A stretch of DNA of 64,000 nucleotides from Spirosoma foliorum (GCF_014117325.1 NZ_CP059732.1:4105001-4169000), one strand, 5' to 3'. Positions 8,633 through 18,483 are shown, numbered from the stretch's first letter. The notes: a model not told the origin generated them from the letters alone. Made by a program: numbers and translations.

Positions 8633-9391
8633 TTAACGCCCCAGCCAGTCTTTAAACTCCGACATACGGCTCATGCTGACAAATACCTCTAAGCGGGCGG
8701 GTGGCAGCAAATCCAGCTTTAGTTTCCCTGCCGAAAAGGCGTGAATGGTTTGAATTGCCGATCGCGCGACGAGAAATTGTCTGTTGACGCGGAAGAATTG
8801 ATTGGGGTCTAGCATGCCTGCCAGCTGGTCAAGACTATATTCGAGTGGCAGAAAATGGCCGTCTTTGTTCACGAGAAAGGTGGCCTTTTCTTCCGAAAAA
8901 AAGTAGGCTGTGCTCGTCACCTCCACGCTATGAATTTTCGTCCCAATGCTAATCATAAATCGCTCTCGAAACCGGCTTTCCTGCGGTTTTTGCATCATCT
9001 GAAAAAGCGCGCTCAAGTCCGAAAGCTCCGGCTTCGATCGAATCGTTTTGAACTTCTCGAGAGCAGCCACCAATTCGTCGTAATCAACTGGTTTGAGCAG
9101 ATAGTCGATGCTGTTTACCTTGAAGGCCTTGATCATGTACTCCTCGTAGGCCGTCGTGAAAATAATGGGCAGCGTTAAGGTTAGTTGCTCGAAAAGCCGG
9201 AAAACGAGCCCGTCTTCGAGGTGAATGTCCATGAATGCCAAATCGGGTGCTGGGTGCGTGCTGAACCACTCAACCGCATCTTTTACCGATGGCAATTGTG
9301 TCAGAATATGAATGGTGGGATCATATTTTTTCAGCATACGCTCCAGTTGGCGCGCATTGCGATCTTCATCTTCAATAATGACGACGTTCAT
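8633..9391 (-). CDS. LytTR-family response regulator
   Basis: A 252-residue response regulator: receiver domain at residues 1-120 with the phospho-acceptor D55 in DLAFMD and the usual acidic pair EDED near residues 7-10, the conserved Lys in LLKPVD, then a LytTR DNA-binding domain at about 145-250 (FMISIGTKIHSVEV, then FFRVNRQFLVARSAI). It binds direct repeats in promoters as a dimer after phosphorylation. The start ATG overlaps the stop of the upstream kinase gene as ATGA, so kinase and regulator are coupled. The target genes are not evident here. Confidence 0.93.
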   Translation of the reverse strand: MNVVIIEDEDRNARQLERMLKKYDPTIHILTQLPSVKDAVEWFSTHPAPDLAFMDIHLEDGLVFRLFEQLTLTLPIIFTTAYEEYMIKAFKVNSIDYLLKPVDYDELVAALEKFKTIRSKPELSDLSALFQMMQKPQESRFRERFMISIGTKIHSVEVTSTAYFFSEEKATFLVNKDGHFLPLEYSLDQLAGMLDPNQFFRVNRQFLVARSAIQTIHAFSAGKLKLDLLPPARLEVFVSMSRMSEFKDWLGR

Positions 9392-10497
9392 GATAAAAGG
9401 GGAATTTCAACAACAAACGATTGATCTTGCCGACCATGCGATACCGGTCTGGGTGTTAGCAGCGCATAGCGATTGATTATATTTTTCAAGCCGATACCAG
9501 TCGAGAAATCAGGCTGATTGCGCGGTAACCAGGGGTTCTCTACCACCAGCACATCGCCTTTGCAATAGATACGCACCTGCAATGGCTCGGTTATCGACAT
9601 CCGATTATGCTTCACTGCATTTTCGACCAACAGTTGAAGCGATAAGGGGGCAATTTTATACTGTTCTTCCTCCGCTGGCGTAATCTCAATCAGCACATCG
9701 AACTTGTTTTCGAAACGAATCTGGAGCAGAAATGTATAGGCTCTGATAAACTCTATTTCGGTTTTCAGAGCAACTAGTTCCTGATCCCGTTGCTCAAGAA
9801 TGTAGCGATACACTTTGGAGAGTTGCTTGATAAACTTTTCGGACAGATCGGCATCCTCATGCACCATCGACGTAAGAATACTCAGGCTGTTGAACAGAAA
9901 ATGCGGGCTCAGTTGATGTTTCAGGGCTTCGACCTGACTCAGCGCAGCTTCTTTTTCCGACCGTTCGGCGCGGAGCTGCACATCTTTTAACTGCTGGTAC
10001 GATCGTGAAATAAGTGTCAGATAAAAGGCCGATAACATGATAACCAGGTTAAACACATTGTTTACCCGATGCAGATAAGCAAACACTTCGGGCGTAAACG
10101 GCTGGGATTTCTCTGAGTGTTGGGGAATCAGCCCAACGTAAAAAATTAGCTTAAATAACCCAGTGATGATCAGCTGAAAAACCAGAGCGTACAACACAGC
10201 CAATCCTAGCGAAATAAGCATGGTCAATATCAGTGCCCGCCAGTTGAAATCGAGCAAAAACTCCTCGCCAAATCGTTGAAATAGTTGATTTTGAATCCAG
10301 TCCGTAGCCGAAATCCAGATGAAGTATAAACCCAGTGCAATCAGGAAAATAGCAGCTATAAATGGTAGTAATTCGACCACCTTGCCCAGACTCCGAACCG
10401 ATTCGGGCAGGTTGATATAGAGCGTAAGGGGTGAATACAGAAACAGCAGCCGAATGGCTAATTGCCATCTTTGCCGGTACGTTAGCTTTGCGACCAT
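9388..10497 (-). CDS. LytS/YehU-type sensor histidine kinase
   Basis: A 369-residue membrane kinase, partner of the LytTR regulator it overlaps by four bases. Four hydrophobic segments lie at about residues 13-30, 42-62, 88-120 and 145-165, followed by a short coiled coil and the His_kinase (PF06580) segment with the phospho-acceptor H199 in SPHFLFN. A HATPase domain follows (VENAVKHN as the N box, GIGLKNI as a G box). No extracellular ligand domain is present, so the signal is probably sensed within or near the membrane. The gene starts at ATG. Confidence 0.93.
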   Translation of the reverse strand: MVAKLTYRQRWQLAIRLLFLYSPLTLYINLPESVRSLGKVVELLPFIAAIFLIALGLYFIWISATDWIQNQLFQRFGEEFLLDFNWRALILTMLISLGLAVLYALVFQLIITGLFKLIFYVGLIPQHSEKSQPFTPEVFAYLHRVNNVFNLVIMLSAFYLTLISRSYQQLKDVQLRAERSEKEAALSQVEALKHQLSPHFLFNSLSILTSMVHEDADLSEKFIKQLSKVYRYILEQRDQELVALKTEIEFIRAYTFLLQIRFENKFDVLIEITPAEEEQYKIAPLSLQLLVENAVKHNRMSITEPLQVRIYCKGDVLVVENPWLPRNQPDFSTGIGLKNIINRYALLTPRPVSHGRQDQSFVVEIPLLS

Positions 10498-10574
10498 AAT
10501 TGATTAGTAAAAAGAAAACTAGGCCAACTGGCTACTTCTTCGCCACGTTTCTCTTCCTATTTACAATAAACACA

Positions 10575-10626
10575 AATTAGCCCTAGGCAGACATCGGTCG
10601 ATGCTTGTTTCTGTCCAGGGCTAATT
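10575..10626 (-). terminator. Probable terminator of the small secreted protein gene
   Basis: Seventeen-base arms (10575-10591 and 10610-10626) pair with two mismatches around an 18-base loop, downstream of the leftward gene ending at 10666. Read leftward, the right arm runs into AATTTG. Confidence 0.5.
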
Positions 10627-10665
10627 ATTTATATTACCTTATTTCCTATCGATGCGTGGCAATGA

Positions 10666-11022
10666 TTAATCCTGAACAACAAAGCTCTCATTCGGATTGG
10701 GTTGCACAACAAACGTCTTCGTCTGCGTTTGCGAACCCGTTGCCAGGGATAATCGATACGTACCATAACTTAGGTTAGACAGGTCGAACTGCTGACTCAA
10801 CCCTTTTTGCAATGCTACGTTTGATGTGTATACCGGCTGACCGTTAGCATCCAGAATGGTAACCTGACCTTTTGTTTGCAAAGGCTGAACATAAAGTTTG
10901 ATTTTATGCTCAGGAGTCATTATTACATGCGTCTGAGGAGCTGAAGGCTGAGCAACAGGTTGATTAGCGAACGATGCTGAACTGGCTACCAGTCCTGCAA
11001 TCAGAAGAAGAATCTTTTTCAT
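10666..11022 (-). CDS. Small secreted protein with C-terminal beta-sandwich-like domain
   Basis: A 118-residue protein with a clear signal peptide (MKKILLLIAGLVASSASFA, cut before NQPV). The mature part contains VTILDANGQPVYTSNV, then FDLSNLSYGTYRLSL and TKTFVV, which resembles a DUF3244 or a type IX secretion sorting-domain-like immunoglobulin fold. A true sorting domain would be attached to a larger cargo, so here it is more likely a free-standing periplasmic or surface protein. A candidate promoter lies 40 bases upstream. No enzymatic motif is present. Confidence 0.75.
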   Translation of the reverse strand: MKKILLLIAGLVASSASFANQPVAQPSAPQTHVIMTPEHKIKLYVQPLQTKGQVTILDANGQPVYTSNVALQKGLSQQFDLSNLSYGTYRLSLATGSQTQTKTFVVQPNPNESFVVQD

Positions 11023-11059
11023 GATTTGTCTATTGTTTACGTGTTTTTGTTTGACGAAT

Positions 11060-11067
11060 CAAAAGTA
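11060..11067 (-). promoter_or_regulatory. Candidate Bacteroidota -7 box (TACTTTTG)
   Basis: On the minus strand this reads TACTTTTG, matching the TAnnTTTG -7 consensus of the Bacteroidota housekeeping sigma factor. It lies 38 bases upstream of the ATG at 11022. The -33 element is weak: the nearest TTTG (11093-11096) is 25 bases away, longer than usual. Confidence 0.4.
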
Positions 11068-11181
11068 GATTCAACCCTGAAGTCCTGAAAATCAAAGCTT
11101 CCGAACATCGACATTCGCCGGATGAGTGAAGGTTTTAAGGGGATGAATAAAAATGGACACTCGTTTAATTTCCCGAACCAG

Positions 11182-12180
11182 TTAAGGTATATAAGGCTTA
11201 CCAACCACCAGCTTATCGCCAGAAAAGTCTACCTCTATCAGGTGAGGAACCCGTACTGTACGACCATTGCTCTTTCTATGACTGTGAAGCGACATTAACC
11301 ACTTGCCATCCAGTGTTTGAAACAACATGCCATGCCCATAATTCGGCGGAGTTATCGGATTGGCTTCCTGTATCCAGGGGCCATCCAGCGTGCCACTTTT
11401 CGAGTAAGCAACACCCTGAGTATACACATCGTAGATCCAGCTGGTCCAGATCATGCCCAGCCTGCCGGAGCCTGTCTTGAATAAATAAGGCCCATCCGTT
11501 ACTTTATTCGGACCAACTTTATCATTCACTTTCTCGCGACTCCACGGGCTGTCACTCGCCCGAAAAAGCAGCTTCCCCTCGCCTATCGACCCACTTAAAT
11601 CGGGTTTCAACTCTATCTTTTCAATAGTTCCATTCAGATTTTGCAGCCACTCATAACAATAAACCATATAAGGCTTTCCATCTTTATCTATCCAGAAAGT
11701 ACCGTCTAACGTAGGCTTATCGGCGGGCAGGTAGGTGGCATCCTGCATGGGAACATAAGGCCCCTCGGCTTTGTCGCTGACTAAAACGTGGCTGGCACGG
11801 CGTTCGATAATATTCTCACCGACTGTATCAATTTTTACGTCCCGGTTCGTGAAGGTGGCAAAATAATAGTACTTGCCTTTGTATTGATGCAGTTCGGCGG
11901 CCCAGATCATAGGATTCTTTCCCATCCAGGAATTCGGATCTGTTTTGACAATGACGACCGGGCCTGCCCATTTTTTCAGGTCTTTACTTTTCCACAACAG
12001 CCCACCTGTCCCGGTCATGTAGTAGGTTGAGGTAGCCTTGTCGGCCAAAATAAACGGATCGCTTAGGCGAATAGAATCCAGAGGCACATCTTCCTTAAAT
12101 ACTGGCACTCGGTTTTGCGAAAAAGTCGAGGTCACGGTAATTACCATCAATACCGCCAGTAGGAACGCTTTAGTACGCAT
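11182..12180 (-). CDS. Glycoside hydrolase family 43 enzyme, secreted
   Basis: About 332 residues. A signal peptide (MRTKAFLLAVLMVITVTSTFSQ) precedes a five-bladed beta-propeller of GH43 type. The catalytic-base region is visible as LSDPFIL, and other blade motifs as MIWAAELHQY, DGTFWID and WTSWIYD. GH43 enzymes cleave arabinan, xylan or galactan side chains by inversion. I place the start at the ATG at 12180, which gives the signal peptide directly; the ATG at 12204 would add eight residues. No SusC/SusD pair is nearby, so the gene is a solitary polysaccharide-use gene. Confidence 0.85.
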   Translation of the reverse strand: MRTKAFLLAVLMVITVTSTFSQNRVPVFKEDVPLDSIRLSDPFILADKATSTYYMTGTGGLLWKSKDLKKWAGPVVIVKTDPNSWMGKNPMIWAAELHQYKGKYYYFATFTNRDVKIDTVGENIIERRASHVLVSDKAEGPYVPMQDATYLPADKPTLDGTFWIDKDGKPYMVYCYEWLQNLNGTIEKIELKPDLSGSIGEGKLLFRASDSPWSREKVNDKVGPNKVTDGPYLFKTGSGRLGMIWTSWIYDVYTQGVAYSKSGTLDGPWIQEANPITPPNYGHGMLFQTLDGKWLMSLHSHRKSNGRTVRVPHLIEVDFSGDKLVVGKPYIP

Positions 12181-12451
12181 TGTATATCGATCTGCTATGC
12201 TCATTAAACTACTAATACCAGATGTTATCCTTTCAACTAGTGTAAGTGACGATCGTCATGATACTACTTTGGTCACATGAAATTTAAATTCTTAACAGAT
12301 TTACTTTCCATTAAACCTACAGGCCAATTCTAACTCTAAGCGGTATTATGCAGTTACATAGTAGTGAGTCTCCAATTTAAACGTAGCCGACTATACCAAT
12401 ACGCTTAAGCTGGAATCCTTTCAACAAGTGATACCTTAATTCTAAATCGTT

Positions 12452-12739
12452 ATGAAAACCATCCTTAAAAGTCTGCTTTTCTCCGGTTTACTTTTGTGTT
12501 CAATTGTCTATGCGGATGCACAGGTCTATGTACGCCGGCCTATGCCACCCAGAACTCGTGTCGTTATCGCGCGCCCACCTATGCAATATCATCGTCAGGC
12601 ATGGGTTGCTCGGCCTTACCGTCCAAATTACCGCTATCGGGCTGGCTACTGGGCACCTCGACACCGTGCCGTTTGGGTACCTGGCTATTGGGTACACCGA
12701 CGTCGGGGCAATGTCTGGGTTAATGGCTATTGGCGATAA
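12452..12739 (+). CDS. Small secreted Trp/Tyr/Arg-rich repeat protein
   Basis: A 95-residue protein with a signal peptide (cut after ADAQ) and a mature part made of short aromatic/basic repeats such as YRAGYWAPRHRAVWVPGYW, then a second HRRRGNVWVNGYW. This pattern resembles the YXWGXW/WXXGXW repeat proteins of the bacterial cell envelope, whose function is not established. Predicted to be highly basic. The opposite strand also holds open frames here, but the signal peptide supports this one. A strong bidirectional terminator follows. Confidence 0.72.
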   Translation: MKTILKSLLFSGLLLCSIVYADAQVYVRRPMPPRTRVVIARPPMQYHRQAWVARPYRPNYRYRAGYWAPRHRAVWVPGYWVHRRRGNVWVNGYWR

Positions 12740-12756
12740 GAAAATAGTATAAATGA

Positions 12757-12788
12757 AGAGGGGTCAGGTTTGAAAACCTGACCCCTCT
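12757..12788. terminator. Bidirectional terminator between convergent genes
   Basis: A perfect 14-base stem (12757-12770 and 12775-12788; arm AGAGGGGTCAGGTT) with a TGAA loop, in the short gap between the rightward gene ending at 12739 and the leftward efflux pump gene ending at 12795. Confidence 0.8.
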
Positions 12789-12794
12789 TTGGTT

Positions 12795-15700
12795 TTAGGG
12801 ATGATTTGGCAAATCAACCGTTTTCGATTCGTGACGGGCTAACTCTTTTCGAGCGCGTCGACTGTGAATGAGTTCGTAAGTGACGGGCAGAATCAGGAGC
12901 GACAGCACCGTACAGGTCATCAGTCCCCCAATCATAACCGTAGCCAATGGTTTCTGGGTTTCGGAGCCAATCCCGGTCGATAAGGCTGCGGGTAAAAGCC
13001 CTAACGAGGCCATGAGAGCCGTCATCACCACCGGTCGAACCCGTGTGAGCGCCCCCTCCCGAATGGCTTCGCTGATAGGCAGTTTATTATGCAGGTTTTC
13101 CTTAAACCGGTTGATCAGAATAACCCCATCCTGCACCGATACACCAAACAGACAGATGAATCCTACCCCCGCCGAGATACTAAAATTGATGCCCGTGATC
13201 CAGAGGGCCAGCATACCGCCAATCAATGCAAACGGTACATTCAGGATAATCAACGTGGCATCGAGTGCACTACCGAACGTAAACAGCAGAATCAGGAAGA
13301 TGATGGTAATACTGATGGGGACAACAATCGCTAATTGTCTCTCAGCACGGGTCTGGTTTTCGAACTCCCCCGCCCAACGCATCTGGAATCCCTGCGGTAA
13401 TTTAATCTGATCTGCCACCTGTTTTTGGGCATCGGCAATCGTGCTGCCCAAATCGCGATCACGAACGGAGAATTTGATAGCAATAAACCGGGCGTTGTTT
13501 TCCCGATAGACAAAGGCTGGTCCTGAGCGTGTACCAATATCGGCCAATTCCTTAAGCGGAATTTTACTACCCGAACGCGTGGGAACCATCAAGTTTTCAA
13601 TCAGTTCTGGTGAATATCGGAACCGTTCATCGTACCGAACCTTAATATCGAAATGGCGCTCGCCTTCGTAGAACTGCGTCACGGCTTTACCACCAATCGC
13701 CGTTTCAATAACCGACTGGGCAACATCGGTGGGAACGTTATACAAAGCCAGTTTCTGCGGATCGAGTTGAATCCGAAACTCCGGTTGCCCCAGATTTCGA
13801 AACACGCCCAGATCGCTTACGCCAGGCACTTTTTTCATGACGTTAAAGACTTTGGTGGCTTCTTTGTCCAGCACGTCCAGATCCTGACCCACAATTTTAA
13901 TGGCCATCGAGCCTTTTACCCCCGATACAGCTTCTTCTACGTTGTCGGAAATAGGCTGCGAAAAGTTGAAGGAAATCCCCTTAAATCGAGCCAGTTTCTT
14001 CTGCATCTGCTCAACAAGTTCATCCTTAGTGATGTCTCGCTTCCACTCTTCTTTCGGGTAGAGATCAACGAAAAATTCGTTGTTGAAAAAGCCCGTTGGA
14101 TCGGTACCGTCGTTCGGGCGGCCGGTTTGCGAAATAACGCCCCGCACCTCAGGAAACTCCTCAAAAATTGCCCGAAACTTGCGGGTGTAGGTATAGCTTT
14201 CGTCTAAGGCAACCGAGTAAGGCAAACTCGCCCGTACGTAAATAGAGCCTTCGTTCAACTGCGGCAGGAATTCCGAACCAATGTGAAACAGGAACAGATA
14301 AACCGATAAGCCAAGCGAACCAAGCGCAATACCCATGATGGAAGCGGGCTGACGAATGGCCCAGTTCAAGGCGGGCACATAGGCTCTTTCCAGCCCATTA
14401 ACCACCGGGTTGTGCCGTTCACGCACCTGTTTGTTCAGTAACAAACTACACAGCAACGGAATCAGCGTAAGACTCACAATCAGCGAACCCGTCAGGGCAA
14501 AGCCAATGGTCCAGGCCAGGGGACTGAACAACTTTCCTTCTACCTTTTGGAAGGTAAAAATGGGCAGTAAAGCGGTAATGATGATAATCTTCGAGGTGAA
14601 GATGGATTTACCTAACTCGGTGGCATTCTGGGCAATCCAGCTCAATTTGGAACGACGATTGAATTTCATCATGCCCATTTGCTCCGCTCGATGGGCCAGC
14701 ATCACAAACAACCCTTCGACCATTACCACCGCTCCATCGATGATGATACCAAAATCCAACGCCCCGATACTGAGCAGGTTAGCCGTCATGCCTTTCAGAC
14801 GCAGGCAGATAAAGGCAAACAATAAGGCCAATGGAATCACAATCGCCACGGTAAGCGTAGTACGCCAGTCGGCCAGGAAGATCAACAGGATGAGCGTGAC
14901 CAGGAAAATACCCGTCAGTACGTTTTCGCCGACCGTGTGCAGGGTATAATTATTGAGCGTTGTCCGGTCGTAGAACGTCTTGATTTTGACGTCTTTGGGC
15001 AGAATACTGTTGTTTAGCTCATCGATCTTCGCCTTCAACGCCGGAATTACATCGTTCGGGTTTTCGCCCTTACGCATCACCACGATACACTCCACCACAT
15101 CGTCCTGTTTATCGCGACCAACGATCCCCAATCGAGGTTGGAATCCTTCTTTGACCGTGGCGACATCCCGTACTTTAATGGGCACACCTTTCACGTTATC
15201 AATGATAATGCCGGCCACATCTTCGGGTTTGGTCAGCAAGCCAATACCTCGAACAACCAGCGATTGGTTGCCCTGCTTAATGACATCGCCACCTACGTTT
15301 ATATTGCTTGACTGAATCGCCTGATCGACATCGATTGCGGTGAAGCCGTAGTTCGCTAGTAGGATTGGGTTCAGATCGACTTCAATCGTTTTTACCTTAC
15401 CTCCAAAACTCACCACATCGGCAATGCCCGCTACACTCTTGATCTGCCGCTCAATAACCCAGTCCTGAATCGTCTTGAGTTCGGTAATGTCTTTGGTTTT
15501 ACTCTCCAGCGTAAAGCGGTAAATCTCACCCGTAGGGCCATACGGCGGCTCAACTTCGGCACTGACGCCATCGGGCAGGTCAACGCTGGCAATCCGGTTG
15601 GCGACATTGGTTTGAGCCGTAAAATTGTCGACCCCATCTTCGAAAATCATAGTCACCACCGACAGACCAAACAACGATACAGATCGCAGCGTACTCTTGC

Positions 15701-15941
15701 GGGGCACCGAGTTCAGTTCGGTTTCGAGCGGTAACGTAACAAAACGTTCCACCTCTTCCGCTGACCGACCGGGCCATTGTGTAATCACAATAACGTTGGT
15801 ATTCGTAACGTCAGGGAAGGTTTCGACGGGCGTATTCAGAAAGGCGACCACGCCCCCAACGATGATGATCGCAATGCCAAAAAATACGGCAAACCGATTC
15901 GTCAGTGCGAAGGTGATTATACTGCGAATGAATTTATTCAT
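12795..15941 (-). CDS. CzcA/CusA-type heavy-metal RND efflux pump
   Basis: The inner-membrane pump of a tripartite efflux system, about 1048 residues, with the two-fold repeat of six transmembrane segments and two large periplasmic loops. The heavy-metal family motif on helix 4 reads DFGIIIDGAVVMVEG. This resembles divalent-cation exporters (CzcA-like) more than the Cu/Ag CusA pattern, an inference from the motif alone. I start at the ATG at 15941 (MNKFIRSII); an upstream in-frame extension to 15998 has no family counterpart. It is the last gene of a leftward outer-membrane factor, adaptor and pump operon. Confidence 0.92.
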   Translation of the reverse strand: MNKFIRSIITFALTNRFAVFFGIAIIIVGGVVAFLNTPVETFPDVTNTNVIVITQWPGRSAEEVERFVTLPLETELNSVPRKSTLRSVSLFGLSVVTMIFEDGVDNFTAQTNVANRIASVDLPDGVSAEVEPPYGPTGEIYRFTLESKTKDITELKTIQDWVIERQIKSVAGIADVVSFGGKVKTIEVDLNPILLANYGFTAIDVDQAIQSSNINVGGDVIKQGNQSLVVRGIGLLTKPEDVAGIIIDNVKGVPIKVRDVATVKEGFQPRLGIVGRDKQDDVVECIVVMRKGENPNDVIPALKAKIDELNNSILPKDVKIKTFYDRTTLNNYTLHTVGENVLTGIFLVTLILLIFLADWRTTLTVAIVIPLALLFAFICLRLKGMTANLLSIGALDFGIIIDGAVVMVEGLFVMLAHRAEQMGMMKFNRRSKLSWIAQNATELGKSIFTSKIIIITALLPIFTFQKVEGKLFSPLAWTIGFALTGSLIVSLTLIPLLCSLLLNKQVRERHNPVVNGLERAYVPALNWAIRQPASIMGIALGSLGLSVYLFLFHIGSEFLPQLNEGSIYVRASLPYSVALDESYTYTRKFRAIFEEFPEVRGVISQTGRPNDGTDPTGFFNNEFFVDLYPKEEWKRDITKDELVEQMQKKLARFKGISFNFSQPISDNVEEAVSGVKGSMAIKIVGQDLDVLDKEATKVFNVMKKVPGVSDLGVFRNLGQPEFRIQLDPQKLALYNVPTDVAQSVIETAIGGKAVTQFYEGERHFDIKVRYDERFRYSPELIENLMVPTRSGSKIPLKELADIGTRSGPAFVYRENNARFIAIKFSVRDRDLGSTIADAQKQVADQIKLPQGFQMRWAGEFENQTRAERQLAIVVPISITIIFLILLFTFGSALDATLIILNVPFALIGGMLALWITGINFSISAGVGFICLFGVSVQDGVILINRFKENLHNKLPISEAIREGALTRVRPVVMTALMASLGLLPAALSTGIGSETQKPLATVMIGGLMTCTVLSLLILPVTYELIHSRRARKELARHESKTVDLPNHP

Positions 15942-15954
15942 GGTGAGAATAATG

Positions 15955-16020
15955 TTGAATGAGTGAATGATAGAATGAATGAATAGTCCATCTGACACAT
16001 TCTATCATTCACTCATTCAA
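15955..16020. repeat. Intergenic inverted repeat, 23-bp perfect arms
   Basis: Arms 15955-15977 and 15998-16020 are exact complements (TTGAATGAGTGAATGATAGA...), separated by 20 bases. It lies between the adaptor and pump genes of the efflux operon. The arm shares GAATGAGTGAATGA with the element at 57479-57555. Confidence 0.8.
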
Positions 16021-16035
16021 TCATTCACAATTAAT

Positions 16036-17139
16036 TTAGTCCGTTAAATCATTGTATAACAATAAACTACCTTCGGTTACGACGATATCGCCGGGTTTGA
16101 GATTACCCCCTTCTATGAACGCATAGCGGGTTGTATTTTTCAATACCTTCACCTCCCGGACTTCGTATTTATCCTTGCCGGTTTGTAGAATCACGTAATA
16201 ATGATCGCGGTCGAAAACCACGGCTTTCTGCGAAACAGCCAGCGATTTGGCGCCCTCGGCAGCACTCATATTTGGCAAGTGTACGTGAATGGTGGCAAAC
16301 ATATCCGGCTTCAGCAGACCATCCTGATTCGGGAGTACAATGCGGACTTTCAGGACGCGAGCCTGCTCATCGAGCACACTGCTGATATTGCTGATGACAC
16401 CTTTAAAGGTCTTATCTGGATAGGCCAGCACCTGTAAATCAACAGGTTGCCCTTGTTTAATTTCCGGAATATCCTGCTCGTACACATTGGCCAGAACCCA
16501 GATTTGCTGAAGACTTGAAATGGTATACAGTGGATTCTGATTATCCGATCGAAGATCCTGACCCGTGTTAACATTTTTCTCTACGATGTAGCCAGCAATG
16601 GGTGCTTTAACCGAGAAGTAAGGCTGCCCCGTGCCAGACGTACTGCCCCCATAAACACGCAGAATATTGCCCGATTTGCTCAGTTCATCTTCCGCTTTTT
16701 TAACGTTATTCTTGGCCGTCAGGAAATCCGTTTCCGAAGCAAATCCCGATTTATACTGTGCCGATACGTTTTTCAGTTGCTGTTGAGCAACTTCCAAATC
16801 GGACTTATCAGCTTGGTAATCATTTGTATACGTAGAAATATCTCCCGATCGAATCAGCGCTAAATCCTGCCCTTTCTGAACATAAGCACCCAGCGAAGCA
16901 GTCGTTTTTTCGACGTTCCCGCTCACTAACGGGAACACGCGCACGACATTATCCTGATCGAAGGTAACCGTGCCGTTCAGAGTCAGTTCGTCTTCGGGAT
17001 TCATCCGCCGAACCGAATCCGTGAGGTAACTACTGCTCGAATCAGCACTTGATGTGGGGGCTTTTTCAGTCTCCGTATTTTTATGACCGCACGCAGCCAC
17101 AGCTAGCCCAAGGGCTACGATATACAGCACCTTTTTCAT
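16036..17139 (-). CDS. RND periplasmic adaptor, lipoprotein (CzcB/CusB type)
   Basis: A 367-residue membrane-fusion protein. The leader MKKVLYIVALGLAVAAC has a lipobox cysteine, so it is a lipoprotein. Order: beta-barrel/lipoyl halves (FPLVSGNVEKTTASLGAYVQKGQDL and AYIVEKNVNTGQDL) flanking an alpha-hairpin of about residues 120-165, then a beta-barrel domain (VDLQVLAYPDKTFKGVI) and membrane-proximal domain. It links the pump to the outer-membrane factor. There are no metal-binding extensions such as a His-rich N-terminus beyond the single GHKN. It is 3 bases downstream of the TolC-like gene. Confidence 0.92.
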   Translation of the reverse strand: MKKVLYIVALGLAVAACGHKNTETEKAPTSSADSSSSYLTDSVRRMNPEDELTLNGTVTFDQDNVVRVFPLVSGNVEKTTASLGAYVQKGQDLALIRSGDISTYTNDYQADKSDLEVAQQQLKNVSAQYKSGFASETDFLTAKNNVKKAEDELSKSGNILRVYGGSTSGTGQPYFSVKAPIAGYIVEKNVNTGQDLRSDNQNPLYTISSLQQIWVLANVYEQDIPEIKQGQPVDLQVLAYPDKTFKGVISNISSVLDEQARVLKVRIVLPNQDGLLKPDMFATIHVHLPNMSAAEGAKSLAVSQKAVVFDRDHYYVILQTGKDKYEVREVKVLKNTTRYAFIEGGNLKPGDIVVTEGSLLLYNDLTD

Positions 17140-17142
17140 AAA

Positions 17143-18483
17143 CTAAAAAAATCGTGTGTTGGTGGTATAATTCAGTAACTGCTGCGTGTTATAGAGGTTA
17201 TTCAGCAGGTTAAGGTTATTCAATTGAGCCTGTTGGTAGGTCCGTATTTTATCCAGATAATCCAGCAGACCAATGGAACGTGAGTTATAGGCTTTGGTCG
17301 CTTCGACCGAAATATTCTGAATCCGATCCAGATAACCCGCTGGCCGGGCCGCCAGTTGGGCATAGTACGTATTGAGCTTATCGAAGGCGTTCAACACATC
17401 ACTTTGCACCACAACCTGCTGATTTTCCAGGCCACTGGTTACACTTTTCAGCGTCGTTTCTGCCGATCGGATAGCGCCCTGATTTCGATTTCGAACGGGT
17501 AAGTCCATCGACAATTGAAAGCCTGTAAAGTTGCTATACGCATTCCCGTATCGCTCATAAAGCACACCCGTTGTTAAATCGGGGGTTCGCCGGGCTTTTT
17601 CCAGCGATAAACTACGCTCGGCATTGTTGATCTGTTCCTGCGATAAGCCAATATCGGGTCGATTGGTCTGAGCCGAATCGAGTGCTGTTGCCAAAGCTGG
17701 GAGTGTCGTTCTTAAGGGTGGCAACTCAGTAGGTAGTATGAACGATTTAGCTGATTGTCGTAACAATATGCGTAGGGTTGCCTGATCATCAGCAATTTGT
17801 GTCTGGTAATTAGCACTATTGGCTTGTAAGTCCCGAATCGCCACCTCCAGTCGGGTTACCTCATAGGGCGCTACGCCCCCGGATTGAAGCGCTATTCGGT
17901 ACGATTCGAGCAATCGTTGCTGCCGACCTAGTTCATCCTCGAACAACTTCAGCCCCTGGAGGTCGTAGTATAAATTGGTGTAGGTTGTGTAGAGCTGATA
18001 ATGCAGCGTTCGCATGATATCGCGAAAGGCCAGTCGGGCCAATGATTTGTTGCTTTCGGCCAGGGCTACCAGCTTGCTCCGCTTCCCTGCCAGTAAAATT
18101 ACCTGTTGCAACTGAACAGCAAAATAGCCACTATTGTAGATACCCGCGTTCTGGTCGGCCTGAGAAGGGGTCTTAAAGGGCAAAATCTTGTGCGTATTCG
18201 GGTTATACAAATTGCCCTGAAACCACAGGTTCGGATTTGGACGTAAGCCAGCCTGCGTAATAGCCGCATCGGCAATATCGATCTGATACCGTTGCGCAAG
18301 CAATTGGAAATTACGCTCCACGAATAATTGTTCGAGTTGTGGCAGGCTTTGCCGAATTGTGTCAGCAACTGGCAACGTACTGGGGGGCGTGGAAGTTGGC
18401 TGGGCCACGACAGGCGAAATTATACCTAACCAACCCAGAAAAATACTGATGCGAAGAAAAGTGGGAAATCGAAAATGAGCCAT
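17143..18483 (-). CDS. TolC-family outer-membrane factor (CzcC/CusC type)
   Basis: About 446 residues with a signal peptide (MAHFRFPTFLRISIFLGWLG..., cut after VVAQ) and two TolC repeats rich in long alpha-helices. The protein forms the trimeric exit duct of the efflux complex. Signs of the family are SLSLEKARRTPDLTTG, the N-x-x-L-rich helices and the final tyrosine-containing LLDYLDKIRTYQQAQ. I choose the ATG at 18483 for the signal peptide; the frame runs to 18537. First gene of the leftward efflux operon; a response regulator is divergent. Confidence 0.9.
   Translation of the reverse strand: MAHFRFPTFLRISIFLGWLGIISPVVAQPTSTPPSTLPVADTIRQSLPQLEQLFVERNFQLLAQRYQIDIADAAITQAGLRPNPNLWFQGNLYNPNTHKILPFKTPSQADQNAGIYNSGYFAVQLQQVILLAGKRSKLVALAESNKSLARLAFRDIMRTLHYQLYTTYTNLYYDLQGLKLFEDELGRQQRLLESYRIALQSGGVAPYEVTRLEVAIRDLQANSANYQTQIADDQATLRILLRQSAKSFILPTELPPLRTTLPALATALDSAQTNRPDIGLSQEQINNAERSLSLEKARRTPDLTTGVLYERYGNAYSNFTGFQLSMDLPVRNRNQGAIRSAETTLKSVTSGLENQQVVVQSDVLNAFDKLNTYYAQLAARPAGYLDRIQNISVEATKAYNSRSIGLLDYLDKIRTYQQAQLNNLNLLNNLYNTQQLLNYTTNTRFF

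Noticed and set aside
13653..14949. Long open frames on the + strand (13653-14207 and 14410-14949) opposite the metal pump gene
   Set aside because: Both lie wholly antisense to a clear RND pump with conserved family motifs; they lack domains and arise from the third-position bias of the real gene.
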